A stretch of 64,000 nt of DNA from Streptomyces apocyni (GCF_009739465.1 NZ_WHOM01000032.1:17418-81417), one strand, 5' to 3'. Counted from the first letter of the stretch, positions 35,738-44,929 are shown. Program-made: numbers and translations. The notes: a model not told the origin generated them from the sequence alone.

Positions 35738-36631
35738 TCAGCGGGTGCGGGCGATCAGGTACCGGAAGACGTTCGCCATCCATACGGTGCCGTCCCGGCG
35801 GACATGCGGGTGCAGCGCCTCCGCCAGTTCCTTCGTCACCTGTGCCGGATCGGTGGCCTCGATCGCCGTCTCGAACAGTCCGGTCGACAGCAGCCCGCGC
35901 ACCGCGCTGTCCAGATCCGCGTATCCGAAGGGGCAGGCCACCCGCCCCGAGCCGTCCGGCCGCAGCCCGGCCCGCTGGGCGACCTCCTCCAGGTCGTCCC
36001 GCAGCGCGGGCCGCCAACCGCCACTGGCCCGCAGCGGATCGGCGAGCCGCGACGCCACCCGCAGGACCGACGACGTGGTGCACCGCTCGGGTGGGCCCCA
36101 GCCGGCCAGCACCACCGGGGCGCCATGCTCGGCGAGCGGCGCGGCCCGCTTCAGCAGCGCGGCCAGGCAGTCGGAGTCCCCGGCCGCGCACCCGATCGGC
36201 TGAAAGGCGGTCACCAGGTTGTACGGGGGCAGCTCGGCCGCCGTCGCCGCTTGGTCAACGTCGTGGGCCAACAGGTGGGTGTGCCCGGCCAGCTGGGCGT
36301 GCTCGGCCCGCGCGGCCGGGGCAGGGCCGGGCAGCAGCCGCTCATGGGCCAGCGCCAGCCGCTCCGGTGCCGCTGGCTCGACACCGGTCACCGTCGCGCC
36401 CCGGGACGCGGCCAGCAACAGCGCGAGCCCGGAGCCGCAGCCGAGTCCGAGCAGCCGGGTGCCCGGGCCGATCTCCAGCCGGTCGTACGCCTCTTCGTAG
36501 AGCGGCACGAGCATCCGTTCCTGGATCTCCGCCCAGTCACGCGCGCGCGCCCGCGCGTCCGTACCTTCGGTACGGGAGGGGGACGCGGCCCCTGGCTGGG
36601 GAAGCTGTCGTCGTACGAGCGTGGGTGTCAT
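35738..36631 (-). CDS. SAM-dependent methyltransferase, class I
   Basis: The 297-residue protein has a class I Rossmann methyltransferase core: motif I LLGLGCGSGLALLLAASRGA near 60, followed by the acidic post-motif VTGVEPAAPERLA, and a DVDQAATAAELPPYNLVTAF region for motifs II and III. The substrate is not recognisable; the C-terminal half resembles small-molecule methyltransferases. It is convergent with the ftsH-like gene, 9 bp apart, and divergent from proS. The upstream gap contains tandem 10-bp repeats. Confidence 0.8.
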   Translation of the reverse strand: MTPTLVRRQLPQPGAASPSRTEGTDARARARDWAEIQERMLVPLYEEAYDRLEIGPGTRLLGLGCGSGLALLLAASRGATVTGVEPAAPERLALAHERLLPGPAPAARAEHAQLAGHTHLLAHDVDQAATAAELPPYNLVTAFQPIGCAAGDSDCLAALLKRAAPLAEHGAPVVLAGWGPPERCTTSSVLRVASRLADPLRASGGWRPALRDDLEEVAQRAGLRPDGSGRVACPFGYADLDSAVRGLLSTGLFETAIEATDPAQVTKELAEALHPHVRRDGTVWMANVFRYLIARTR

Positions 36632-36647
36632 CGAAAGTGCCCCAATC

Positions 36648-36686
36648 GACGAGAGGTGACGAGAGGTGACGAGAGTGACGAGAGGT
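36648..36686. repeat. Tandem 10-bp repeats between the methyltransferase gene and proS
   Basis: gacgagaggt occurs at 36648 and 36658, then a 9-bp variant gacgagagt, then gacgagaggt again, in direct tandem (36648-36686). It lies 16 bp upstream of the methyltransferase start on the opposite strand. It could be a polymorphic repeat or binding sites. Confidence 0.8.
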
Positions 36687-36831
36687 TCCCCTGGTACGTG
36701 TTCTCCGCCCCCGTGTCCGTGCGCGCACGTCCCCCGTATGCCAGGGAACTGCGCATCCGCGACGGCGTCCAGGGGTTGTCGGGTCCCGCTTGCGCGCCGC
36801 GCGGGGCGGGGCGAGTCGTACCATGCGCGCT

Positions 36832-38244
36832 ATGGCAAAGGCTCCCGTTCTCACGCCCCAGGCGGACGACTTTCCCCGCTGGTACCAGGACCTGATCACC
36901 AAGGCCGAACTGGCTGACAACGGCCCGGTGCGCGGCACCATGGTCATCAGGCCGTATGGCTACGGGCTCTGGGAGCGGATGCAGCAGGAGATGGATGCCC
37001 GTATCAAGGAGGCGGGTGCCCAGAACGCGTACTTCCCGCTCTTCATCCCGCAGTCGTACCTGACGAAGGAGGCCCAGCACGTCGAGGGCTTCGCGCCCGA
37101 GCTCGCGGTCGTCACGCGGGGCGGCGGCAAGGAGCTCGAAGAGCCGGTCGTCGTCCGCCCCACCTCCGAGACGGTCATCAACGCCTCCTTCGCCAAGTGG
37201 GTGCAGAGCTACCGCGACCTCCCGCTCCTGATCAACCAGTGGGCGAACGTGGTCCGCTGGGAGATGCGCCCGCGGGTCTTCCTGCGCACCACCGAGTTCC
37301 TCTGGCAGGAGGGCCACACCGCGCACGCCACCTACGAGGAAGCCCGGGACTACGCCGCGTACATCCACCGGCGGGTGTACGCGGACTTCATGGAGAACGT
37401 GCTGGCCATGGATGTGGTGCTCGGCCGTAAGACGCCCCAGGAGCGTTTCGCGGGCGCCATCAACACCCTCACGCTCGAAGCGATGATGCGCGACGGCAAG
37501 GCCCTGCAGATGGGCACCAGTCACGAACTCGGCACCAACTTCGCCCAGGCTTTCGGTACGCAGTACCTGTCGAAGGACGGCAACCAGGAGCTGGTCTGGC
37601 AGACCTCCTGGGGCAGTTCGACCCGGATGGTCGGCGGGCTGATCATGTCGCACGGCGACGACAACGGTCTGCGCGTACCGCCGCGCCTCGCGTCCGTCCA
37701 GGTCGTGGTGATGGCCATCAAGGGAGACGAGGCCATCACCAAGGTCCGTGAGATCGGCGAGCGGCTCAAGGCCGCGGGCATCCGCGTCCAGGTCGACGAC
37801 CGCGTGGACACCCCCTTCGGGAGGCGCGCGGTGGACTGGGAGCTGAAGGGCGTGCCGGTGCGGATCGAGATCGGCCCGCGCGACCTGGCGGCGGGCACCG
37901 CGATGCTGGCGCGCCGTATCCCGGGTGGCAAGGAGCCGGTGGCGATCGACTCCTTGGCTGGATTGCTTCCTGAGGTGTTCGAGGAGGACCAGGCGCGGCT
38001 GCTGGCGGAGTCCAGTGCGCGCCGGGTGTCCCGTACGACGGATGTGGCCACGGTCGAGGAGGCCGCCGAGGTGGCCGCGGCGGGCGGCTGGGCGCGCCTT
38101 CCGTGGGCGACGCTCGGCGGTGAGGGCGAGGCGAAGCTGGCGGAGAACGCCGTGACCGTACGGTGTCTGCTGGCCGAGGACGGGTCGGTTCCGGACTCCG
38201 ACGACGCACCCGGTACGGTCGCCGTGGTGGCCCGCGCATACTGA
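36832..38244 (+). CDS. proS: Prolyl-tRNA synthetase, archaeal/eukaryal (ProS type 3) form
   Basis: The 470-residue class II synthetase charges tRNA(Pro). It lacks the large editing insertion of the typical bacterial enzyme and instead reads like the archaeal/eukaryal group: FIPQSYLTKEAQHVEGFAPE, VVRPTSETVIN (motif 2 start), FLRTTEFLWQEGHTAHATYE (similar to human EPRS), and motif 3 GGLIMSHGDDNGLRVPPRLA. The C-terminal zinc-type domain is reduced. The ATG at 36832 gives the natural N-terminus MAKAPVLTPQADDFPRWYQ. Whether the genome also has a bacterial-type proS elsewhere cannot be seen here; in S. coelicolor the proS I recall lies elsewhere and is of bacterial type. Confidence 0.93.
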   Translation: MAKAPVLTPQADDFPRWYQDLITKAELADNGPVRGTMVIRPYGYGLWERMQQEMDARIKEAGAQNAYFPLFIPQSYLTKEAQHVEGFAPELAVVTRGGGKELEEPVVVRPTSETVINASFAKWVQSYRDLPLLINQWANVVRWEMRPRVFLRTTEFLWQEGHTAHATYEEARDYAAYIHRRVYADFMENVLAMDVVLGRKTPQERFAGAINTLTLEAMMRDGKALQMGTSHELGTNFAQAFGTQYLSKDGNQELVWQTSWGSSTRMVGGLIMSHGDDNGLRVPPRLASVQVVVMAIKGDEAITKVREIGERLKAAGIRVQVDDRVDTPFGRRAVDWELKGVPVRIEIGPRDLAAGTAMLARRIPGGKEPVAIDSLAGLLPEVFEEDQARLLAESSARRVSRTTDVATVEEAAEVAAAGGWARLPWATLGGEGEAKLAENAVTVRCLLAEDGSVPDSDDAPGTVAVVARAY

Positions 38245-38579
38245 CGCGTACTGAGGTGCCGGGCGACCGCGGATGCCCCGGAGCGACGAGGCCGAAATGC
38301 CTCTTGCGGATGTGATGAGAACGGTTACCTGGCGTGCGGAGTAGGCCTACACGCCGAAGAGCGGGGGCGGGCCCGCAGGGCCTCCGTTGAGGGCGGTGGT
38401 GGGAGACGGGCGGGCGTACGCGCTGCTACGTACCACAATCGTGTGAGCTGTGTGGCTTCTCCGCAGATCAGCGCACACGCCGTCGTCGTGACGCATGAGT
38501 AGCAACTGACGGGTACGTGCAAATTATTTGAGATGCCCCGTAATAGGAACACCGAGGGCACCCGGCTCGTTGTCACGAC
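38245..38579. other. Intergenic region after proS
   Basis: These 335 bp hold no supported gene. A short hairpin (ggcgtg 38331-38336, cacgcc 38350-38355, overlapping the palindrome gtaggcctac) may be a terminator for proS. A locally AT-rich stretch (caaattatttgag, 38520-38532) may be part of a promoter for the next gene. Confidence 0.35.
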
Positions 38580-39173
38580 GTGAGCACGACACCACCTGTT
38601 CTCGCCGCAGAGCTGGCACAGGCGTGGGCCGACATTCAGCGGCACCACTCCGAGCTGCCGGATCTTGCCGCGCCCGAATCCCTGATCGGAGAGTCGTCGT
38701 CCGCCTGTGGCGCCGAGCTCTCCTTCGAGCGACTGCTGCACGAGGCAGTCCACGGCATCGCCGCCGCGCGTGGCATCCGTGACACCTCGCGCGCTGGCCG
38801 CTACCACAACCGCCGATTCCTGGCGATCGCAGAGGAGCTGGGCCTGGACCATCCCGAGGAACCGCATCCGAGTAGCGGCTTCTCGCTGGTCTCGCTCAAC
38901 CCCGAGGCCAGGAAGCGCTACCGCCCGACGATCGAGCGCCTGCAGCGCGCCCTTCAGGCACACACCGCGGCGACCTCCGAGGACACGGCACGCAGCTTCC
39001 GGGGGCCTGCCGCACGGCACGGCTCGTCCGGTGGCGGCGTGCGGGTCAAGGCCGTCTGCGACTGCGGACGTAACGTCCGCGTGGTGCCGTCGGTGCTCGC
39101 CCAGGCGCCCATCGTGTGCGGTGGCTGCGGCAAGCCGTTCCGTATTCCCGAGGTGGTGGCCGCCGCGAGATGA
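38580..39173 (+). CDS. Putative zinc peptidase-like protein with C-terminal zinc ribbon
   Basis: The 197-residue protein has a helical N-terminal part, then FERLLHEAVHGIAAARGI with an HExxH motif near residue 53 and RYHNRRFLAIAEELGL, where the distal histidine could be a third metal ligand, as in SprT-type proteins. The C-terminal 45 residues form a zinc ribbon (CDCG, then VCGGCGKPFRI). The layout suggests a DNA- or RNA-associated SprT/WSS1-like peptidase, which is inference. The GTG start has no clear ribosome site and may be leaderless. It lies upstream of the rpsP operon. Confidence 0.7.
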   Translation: MSTTPPVLAAELAQAWADIQRHHSELPDLAAPESLIGESSSACGAELSFERLLHEAVHGIAAARGIRDTSRAGRYHNRRFLAIAEELGLDHPEEPHPSSGFSLVSLNPEARKRYRPTIERLQRALQAHTAATSEDTARSFRGPAARHGSSGGGVRVKAVCDCGRNVRVVPSVLAQAPIVCGGCGKPFRIPEVVAAAR

Positions 39174-39385
39174 CCCAGGCCGGGGCCTGAGAGCCTGTCT
39201 CCGAGGGCGGTCGGCGCCGGGTCGGCCGCCCGAACGACGTATGGCACAATGGCTAGCTGTACTCGACAGCCGCATAGGAACCCTCTCATCCTCCGGCTGA
39301 CGCGTCCATCGGGCACTCGGGTACCGCAACCCCACGCGGCATCTCGTTGTGCCCTACCACGTCAAGACCAGGAGACACCACTCCA

Positions 39386-39829
39386 GTGGCAGTCAAGATC
39401 AAGCTGAAGCGTCTGGGCAAGATCCGTGCGCCTCACTACCGCATCATCGTCGCCGACTCCCGTACCCGCCGTGACGGCCGGGCCATCGAGGAGATCGGCC
39501 TGTACCACCCGGTGCAGAACCCCTCGCGCATCGAGGTCGACTCCGAGCGTGCCCAGTACTGGCTGTCGGTCGGCGCCCAGCCGACCGAGCCGGTCATGGC
39601 CATCCTGAAGCTCACCGGCGACTGGCAGGCCCACAAGGGTCTCCCGGCCCCGCCGCCGCTGCTCCAGCCGGCGCCGAAGGCCGAGCGTCCGACCTTCGAC
39701 GCGGTCGCCGTCGCCGACGAGCCCAAGGGTGAGGCCATCACCCAGAAGGCGAAGAAGGCCGACAAGAAGGCGGACGACGCCGAGAAGGCGGACGCGTCGG
39801 CTTCCGCCGCTGAGTCGACCGAGGCCTGA
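39386..39829 (+). CDS. rpsP: 30S ribosomal protein S16
   Basis: The 147-residue protein starts [20 protein letters not shown] with the S16 core through [14 protein letters not shown], followed by a 60-residue Ala/Lys/Glu-rich tail usual for actinobacteria. The GTG at 39386 gives the family N-terminus; aggag lies 11 bases upstream. It opens the rpsP-khpA-rimM-trmD-rplS cluster, and the next start is 3 bases after its stop. Confidence 0.96.
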   Translation: MAVKIKLKRLGKIRAPHYRIIVADSRTRRDGRAIEEIGLYHPVQNPSRIEVDSERAQYWLSVGAQPTEPVMAILKLTGDWQAHKGLPAPPPLLQPAPKAERPTFDAVAVADEPKGEAITQKAKKADKKADDAEKADASASAAESTEA

Positions 39830-39831
39830 GC

Positions 39832-40071
39832 ATGCTCGAGGAGGCTCTCGAGCACCTCGTGAAGGGCATCGTCGACAACCCCGACGATGTGCAGGTCGCC
39901 TCGCGCGATCTGCGCCGTGGGCGCGTGCTCGAGGTTCGGGTGCACCCCGACGACCTCGGCAAGGTGATCGGCCGTAACGGCCGCACCGCGCGCGCTCTGC
40001 GCACCGTCGTGGGCGCTATCGGCGGCCGCGGTGTCCGCGTCGACCTCGTCGACGTCGACCAGGTTCGCTGA
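39832..40071 (+). CDS. khpA: KH-domain RNA-binding protein KhpA
   Basis: The 79-residue protein is a single KH domain with the GxxG loop in DDLGKVIGRNGRTARALRTV. KhpA is an RNA chaperone-like protein, often paired with KhpB, and is commonly encoded between rpsP and rimM. The start is 3 bases after the rpsP stop, so the two are cotranscribed. A UUCG-loop hairpin follows before rimM. Confidence 0.93.
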   Translation: MLEEALEHLVKGIVDNPDDVQVASRDLRRGRVLEVRVHPDDLGKVIGRNGRTARALRTVVGAIGGRGVRVDLVDVDQVR

Positions 40072-40089
40072 ACCATCGCAGCACCGGCT

Positions 40090-40125
40090 CGGGCCGGGGA
40101 GGGCTTTCGAGCCGTCCCCGGCCCG
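40090..40125 (+). terminator. UUCG-loop hairpin between khpA and rimM
   Basis: cgggccgggga (40090-40100) pairs with tccccggcccg (40115-40125), and inside, ggct-ttcg-agcc closes with a UUCG tetraloop after one G-G mismatch. It may act as an internal terminator or an mRNA processing/stability element within the operon. Confidence 0.6.
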
Positions 40126-40164
40126 ACGTCGTAGGAGAGCAGGCTCTGACAGGAGAGAACGCAA

Positions 40165-40791
40165 GTGCAGCTGGTAGTCGCGCGGATCGGCCGCGCCCAC
40201 GGCATCAAGGGCGAGGTCACCGTAGAGGTACGCACCGACGAGCCGGAGCTGCGGCTCGCGCCCGGTGCCGTACTGGCCACGGACCCGGCCGCCACCGGGC
40301 CGCTGACCATCGAAACCGGCCGGGTGCACAGCGGCCGCCTGCTGCTGCGCTTCGCGGGCGTCCGTGACCGCACCGCCGCGGAGGCGCTCCGTAACACCCT
40401 GCTGATCGCGGACGTCGACCCCGACGAGCAGCCCGAAGGCCCGGACGAGTACTACGACCACCAGCTGATGGACCTGGACGTGGTGCTCGCCGACGGCACC
40501 GAGGTCGGCCGGATCACCGAGATCTCGCACCTGGCCTCGCAGGATCTGTTCATCGTCGAGCGGCCGGACGGCAGCGAGGTGATGATCCCCTTCGTCGAGG
40601 CGATCGTGACCGGGATCGACCTGGAGAAGCAGCAGGCCGTGATCGACCCGCCGCCCGGGCTGATCGACGACCGGGCGGAGATCGCTTCGGCGCGCGAGGA
40701 GCCATCGGCGCGCGAGGGGTCACCCACCTCCGAGGAGTCATCCGCCTCCGAGGAGTCATCGGGGCGCGACGCTTCGGAGGGCCAGGACTGA
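40165..40791 (+). CDS. rimM: Ribosome maturation factor RimM
   Basis: RimM binds S19 and assists 30S maturation. The 208-residue protein has the RimM barrel ([20 protein letters not shown]) and the PRC barrel ([20 protein letters not shown], then [16 protein letters not shown]). The last 40 residues are a repetitive Ser/Glu-rich tail ([20 protein letters not shown] and onward), longer than in most RimM. The start is GTG. The stop overlaps the trmD start (TGATG). Confidence 0.95.
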   Translation: MQLVVARIGRAHGIKGEVTVEVRTDEPELRLAPGAVLATDPAATGPLTIETGRVHSGRLLLRFAGVRDRTAAEALRNTLLIADVDPDEQPEGPDEYYDHQLMDLDVVLADGTEVGRITEISHLASQDLFIVERPDGSEVMIPFVEAIVTGIDLEKQQAVIDPPPGLIDDRAEIASAREEPSAREGSPTSEESSASEESSGRDASEGQD

Positions 40792-41612
40792 TGCGCCTCG
40801 ACGTCGTCACGATCTTTCCCGAGTACCTCGAACCCCTGAACGTGTCCCTGGTCGGCAAGGCACGCGCGCGTGGGCAGCTCGACGTCCACGTACACGACCT
40901 GCGGCAGTGGACGTACGACCGGCACAACACGGTCGACGACACTCCCTACGGGGGTGGCCCCGGCATGGTCATGAAGACCGAGCCCTGGGGCGACGCGCTC
41001 GACTCGCTGCTGGCCGACGGCTACGAGGCGGGCGACGGCGGGCCGGTCCTCGTCGTGCCGACCCCCAGCGGCCGCCCCTTCACCCAGGAGCTCGCGGTCG
41101 AACTCTCCGAGCGCCCCTGGCTGGTCTTCACCCCCGCGCGCTACGAGGGCATCGACCGCCGGGTCATGGACGAGTACGCGGCCCGGATGCCGGTCTACGA
41201 AGTGTCCATCGGCGACTATGTCCTGGCCGGTGGCGAGGCCGCGGTGCTGGTGATCACCGAGGCGGTGGCCCGGCTGCTGCCGGGCGTACTCGGCAACGCC
41301 GCGTCCCACCGCGACGACTCCTTCGCGCCCGGTGCGATGGCCAATCTGCTCGAAGGGCCGGTGTACACCAAGCCGCCCGAGTGGCGCGGCCGGGGCATTC
41401 CGGACGTTCTGCTCAGCGGTCACCACGGAAAGATCGCCCGCTGGCGCCGGGACGAGGCGCTGCGCCGTACCGCGCTCAACAGACCTGACCTGCTGGAGCG
41501 TTGCGCCGCGGCCGACTTCGACAAGAAGGACCGCGAGATGCTGTCCATCCTGGGCTGGGCCCCCGAGCCCGGTGGTCGATTTTGGCGCAAGGTCCAGGAC
41601 GTGGAAGAATAG
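40791..41612 (+). CDS. trmD: tRNA (guanine-N1)-methyltransferase TrmD
   Basis: TrmD methylates G37 of tRNAs and prevents frameshifting. The 273-residue protein shows the SPOUT trefoil-knot motifs: TPYGGGPGMVMKTEP near 50, ARYEGIDRRVMDEYA near 115 and SIGDYVLAGGEAAVL near 138, with a conserved C-terminal domain. It overlaps rimM by one base (TGATG) and precedes rplS by 131 bp. Confidence 0.96.
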   Translation: MRLDVVTIFPEYLEPLNVSLVGKARARGQLDVHVHDLRQWTYDRHNTVDDTPYGGGPGMVMKTEPWGDALDSLLADGYEAGDGGPVLVVPTPSGRPFTQELAVELSERPWLVFTPARYEGIDRRVMDEYAARMPVYEVSIGDYVLAGGEAAVLVITEAVARLLPGVLGNAASHRDDSFAPGAMANLLEGPVYTKPPEWRGRGIPDVLLSGHHGKIARWRRDEALRRTALNRPDLLERCAAADFDKKDREMLSILGWAPEPGGRFWRKVQDVEE

Positions 41613-41743
41613 GCCGCTGCTGTACGTCCAGCGTGCGCCCCTGCCACAGGGGGAACGACGCCCGCCCGATGTGGTCAGCACCCCGAAACTCATCACAATG
41701 ATTCCGCTGATGACCTGTGGCATCAGTGAGGAAGTAGACGATC

Positions 41744-42094
41744 ATGGCTCACCTGCTCGACACCGTCGATGCCGCGTCGCTGCGGACCGACATCCCCTCC
41801 TTCCGCCCGGGCGACACGGTCAACGTGCACGTCCGCGTCATCGAGGGCAACCGCTCCCGTGTGCAGCAGTTCAAGGGCGTAGTCATCCGTCGCCAGGGCG
41901 CCGGTGTCCGTGAGACCTTCACGGTCCGCAAGGTCTCGTTCTCCGTTGGCGTCGAGCGCACCTTCCCGGTGCACACCCCGATCGTCGAGAAGATCGAGCT
42001 CGTCACCAAGGGTGACGTCCGTCGCGCCAAGCTGTACTACCTCCGTGACCTGCGCGGCAAGGCCGCGAAGATCAAGGAGAAGCGCGAGAACTGA
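41744..42094 (+). CDS. rplS: 50S ribosomal protein L19
   Basis: The 116-residue protein matches L19 over its length ([20 protein letters not shown], then [19 protein letters not shown] and [20 protein letters not shown]). The 131-bp leader from trmD could contain its own promoter or autoregulatory structure, but I see none I can define. The signal peptidase cluster follows after 70 bp. Confidence 0.97.
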   Translation: MAHLLDTVDAASLRTDIPSFRPGDTVNVHVRVIEGNRSRVQQFKGVVIRRQGAGVRETFTVRKVSFSVGVERTFPVHTPIVEKIELVTKGDVRRAKLYYLRDLRGKAAKIKEKREN

Positions 42095-42164
42095 TCTCGC
42101 GCTAGGGCCTGTCCGCCGGGCAGGCAATAGGCCCGTCGGGGCGGCCGGATAGGCTCAAGCCCCG

Positions 42165-42890
42165 ATGGACAGCGAAGCACAGCACACGGAGCGCGATCGC
42201 TCTCTGGAACCCGCCGACAGCGCGGAGGACGGAGAGGGGTCGCGCTCCGTGCGCGTTTCACGGCACCTGTCGTGCCGGATCTCCCGACGTAGGCCTGGGC
42301 CGTGGCTGTCCTGGCGCGCGGCCGCCGGGGTCGGTGCCCTGTGTGGGGCCTTCCTGCTGCTCTTCAGCTTTGTGGTGCAGCCGTTCCAGATTCCCAGCAG
42401 TTCCATGGAGCCCACGCTGTGGTCCGGGGACCGCGTGCTGGTCAACAAGTTGGCGTACCGTTTCGGTTCCGAGCCCCAGCGGGGTGATGTCGTGGTCTTC
42501 GACGGCACGGACGCCTTCGGTGACTCTGACTACGTCAAGCGTGTGGTGGGTGTCGGCGGCGACCGGGTGGTCTGCTGCGGCGAGGAGGGGAGCCTCAAGG
42601 TGAACGGCGAGCCGGTGGACGAGACGGAGTACCTCTACCCGAGAGACGAGCCGTCGTCCGTACGGTTCGAAGTCGTCGTACCGCAGGGCACCCTGTTCGT
42701 CCTGGGCGACCACCGCGCCAACTCCAGCGACTCGCGCGACCGTCTCGGCAAGCCGGGCGGCGGCATGGTGCCCGTCGACACGGTGATCGGCAGAGCCGAC
42801 TGGATCGGCTGGCCCTTCAGCCGCTGGACGTCCCTGGACCGCCCCCGGACCTTTGAGCGGGTGCCAGCGCCGGACGGCGCGCATGGGTAG
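42165..42890 (+). CDS. lepB: Type I signal peptidase (first of four, SipW-like position)
   Basis: The 241-residue membrane peptidase removes signal peptides outside the membrane. It has one N-terminal membrane segment (AAAGVGALCGAFLLLFSFVV), the catalytic serine in FQIPSSSMEPTL and the catalytic lysine in DYVKRVVGVGGDRV, plus the box E-type LGDHRANSSDSRD. No second membrane anchor is seen at the C-terminus. Streptomycetes typically have four clustered genes, sipW-X-Y-Z. It overlaps the next gene. Confidence 0.93.
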   Translation: MDSEAQHTERDRSLEPADSAEDGEGSRSVRVSRHLSCRISRRRPGPWLSWRAAAGVGALCGAFLLLFSFVVQPFQIPSSSMEPTLWSGDRVLVNKLAYRFGSEPQRGDVVVFDGTDAFGDSDYVKRVVGVGGDRVVCCGEEGSLKVNGEPVDETEYLYPRDEPSSVRFEVVVPQGTLFVLGDHRANSSDSRDRLGKPGGGMVPVDTVIGRADWIGWPFSRWTSLDRPRTFERVPAPDGAHG

Positions 42891-43968
42891 CCGTGGACGC
42901 CCGCGGACCAACCCGGACATCGACACCCGGCTGCCCACCGGTACGCGGCGGACGAGCGGCCCCGTACCGCCGGGAAGGGCCGAGCGCCGGAAGCTGGCCC
43001 GTAAGGTGAAACGGCGCCGACGCCGCTCCGCGCTGCGGGAGATACCTCTGCTCGTCGGTGTCGCGGTGCTGATCGCCCTGGTCCTGAAGACCTTCCTGGT
43101 CCAGGCCTTCGTGATTCCCTCCGGGTCGATGGAGCAGACGATCAATATCGGCGACCGGGTGATCGTCGACAAGCTGACCCCGTTCTTCGGCGCCAAGCCG
43201 CAGCGCGGTGACGTGGTCGTCTTCAGGGACCCGGGGAACTGGCTCGAAGCTGACCCGCAGCAGCAGCGTGAGGACGACCCCGTCGTCGTCAAGCAGGTGA
43301 AGCAGGCCCTGACGTTCATCGGACTGCTGCCGTCCGACGATGAACAAGATCTGATCAAGCGGGTCGTGGGTGTGGGCGGTGACCGGGTCACGTGCTGCGA
43401 TGAAGGCGGCCGGGTCACGGTCAACGGCGTCGCGCTCAACGAGCCGTACCTCAAACAGAACGAGGAGCCCCGCGCCTTCGACGTGACGGTGCCGCAGGGC
43501 CGTCTCTTCGTCCTCGGTGACCATCGGGACAACTCCGCGGACTCCCGTTTCCACCTCGACGAGGCCTTCAACGGCACGGTCTCCGAGGGCGGTGTCGTCG
43601 GTACGGCGAAGGTCATCGCCTGGCCCGTCGGCAACTGGCGCACCCTTGAGTCGCGCGGGACCTATGCCTCGGTGCCGGCGTCCTCGGCTCCGGACGCGAC
43701 TGCGACTGGGGCTGGGGCTGGGGCTGGGGCCGACGCCGCGTCCGCGTCCGCGCGTGGCGAGTCGGCCGCGGCCGTCGGCGCGTCGCATAGGGTGGCTCCC
43801 GATGAATTGACCACGAAAATCCCCCTCCCGACTCCTGCGGAACTCCCGCTCGTTATGGGAGTGGTAGGCCTGCGTCGCGCATGGGACAGGCAGTGGCATG
43901 GAATGAGGAGTGGATGTGGGGGATTTGGCCGTCGGCGCACGATCAGGACACGACGAACCCGAGGATGA
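42883..43968 (+). CDS. lepB: Type I signal peptidase (second of four, SipX-like position)
   Basis: The 361-residue protein has a basic N-terminal region, one membrane segment (LLVGVAVLIALVLKTFLVQ), the serine motif VIPSGSMEQTI, the lysine motif DLIKRVVGVGGD and LGDHRDNSADSRF. The C-terminal 90 residues are low-complexity (ATATGAGAGAGADAASASA), end in a weakly hydrophobic part and a basic tail, and overlap the next gene by 53 bp. The ATG at 42883 overlaps the upstream stop; translation is probably coupled because there is no good ribosome site. Confidence 0.92.
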   Translation: MGSRGRPRTNPDIDTRLPTGTRRTSGPVPPGRAERRKLARKVKRRRRRSALREIPLLVGVAVLIALVLKTFLVQAFVIPSGSMEQTINIGDRVIVDKLTPFFGAKPQRGDVVVFRDPGNWLEADPQQQREDDPVVVKQVKQALTFIGLLPSDDEQDLIKRVVGVGGDRVTCCDEGGRVTVNGVALNEPYLKQNEEPRAFDVTVPQGRLFVLGDHRDNSADSRFHLDEAFNGTVSEGGVVGTAKVIAWPVGNWRTLESRGTYASVPASSAPDATATGAGAGAGADAASASARGESAAAVGASHRVAPDELTTKIPLPTPAELPLVMGVVGLRRAWDRQWHGMRSGCGGFGRRRTIRTRRTRG

Positions 43969-44872
43969 ACGCGAAGTGACGAGCGGCGGTTCCGGGGACG
44001 CGGGCGGAGACCGAGACGGCGCCGAGAGCGAGCGCGGCGGCGGTGGCGCCGCTGAACCCGCGAAGCCCGGGCCCAAGAAGCAGCGCTCCTTCTGGAAGGA
44101 GCTGCCGCTGCTCATCGGCATCGCGCTGGTCCTCGCTCTGCTGATCAAGACCTTCCTGGTGCAGGCCTTCTCCATCCCGTCGGACTCCATGCAGAACACC
44201 CTGGAGCGCGGCGACCGGGTGCTGGTCGACAAGCTGACCCCGTGGTTCGGCGCGGAGCCCGATCGCGGCGAGGTCGTGGTCTTCCGCGATCCGGGGAACT
44301 GGCTCCAGGGCGAGCCGACCCCCGATCCGAACGCGTTTCAGCGGGTCCTGAGCTTTATCGGTCTGATGCCGTCGGCCGAGGACAAGGACCTGATCAAGCG
44401 GGTCATCGGGGTCGCCGGTGACACCGTGGAGTGCAAGGGCACCGGGCCGCTGACCGTCAATGGCAAGGCGCTGGAGGAGAAGTCGTACGTCACCATGGGC
44501 ACGCCCTGCACCGACATCAATGACGGCGGTACGTTCAAGGTCACGGTGCCCGAAGGCAAGCTCTGGGTCATGGGTGACAACCGTCAGAACTCCAGCGACT
44601 CGCGCTACCACCGGCAGGACCCGGGTGGCGGCTTCGTCCCCGTCGACAACGTCGTCGGGCGCGCGTTCGTGAAGGCCTGGCCGATCAACCGCTGGGACAC
44701 CCTGCCGGTGCCGGACACCTTCGAGCAGTCCGGCATCAACGCCGCGGGTGCTGGTGGTGCGGCGGTGCACACCGTGGCGGCAGCGGCGCCTGGGGCGCTG
44801 GGGCTCGCGGGCGCGGTGCCGTTGGTGCTGTGGCGCAGGCGGAGGCTTTCTGGCGGCAGCACCGCCGGGTAG
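43916..44872 (+). CDS. lepB: Type I signal peptidase (third of four, SipY-like position)
   Basis: The 318-residue protein has a 55-residue Gly/Glu-rich cytosolic N-terminus, a membrane helix (LLIGIALVLALLIKTFLVQ), the serine motif SIPSDSMQNTL, the lysine motif DLIKRVIGVAGD, MGDNRQNSSDSRY, and a second hydrophobic segment near the C-terminus (APGALGLAGAVPLVLW) followed by arginines. The GTG at 43916 is preferred to the GTG at 43910 because gaggag ends 5 bases before it. It begins inside the end of the previous gene. Confidence 0.92.
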   Translation: MGDLAVGARSGHDEPEDEREVTSGGSGDAGGDRDGAESERGGGGAAEPAKPGPKKQRSFWKELPLLIGIALVLALLIKTFLVQAFSIPSDSMQNTLERGDRVLVDKLTPWFGAEPDRGEVVVFRDPGNWLQGEPTPDPNAFQRVLSFIGLMPSAEDKDLIKRVIGVAGDTVECKGTGPLTVNGKALEEKSYVTMGTPCTDINDGGTFKVTVPEGKLWVMGDNRQNSSDSRYHRQDPGGGFVPVDNVVGRAFVKAWPINRWDTLPVPDTFEQSGINAAGAGGAAVHTVAAAAPGALGLAGAVPLVLWRRRRLSGGSTAG

Positions 44873-44929
44873 GGTGCCGTCCCAGTTCGCCGGTCGACCC
44901 GGCGCGGGCGATACGCGGGATGGGACGGG

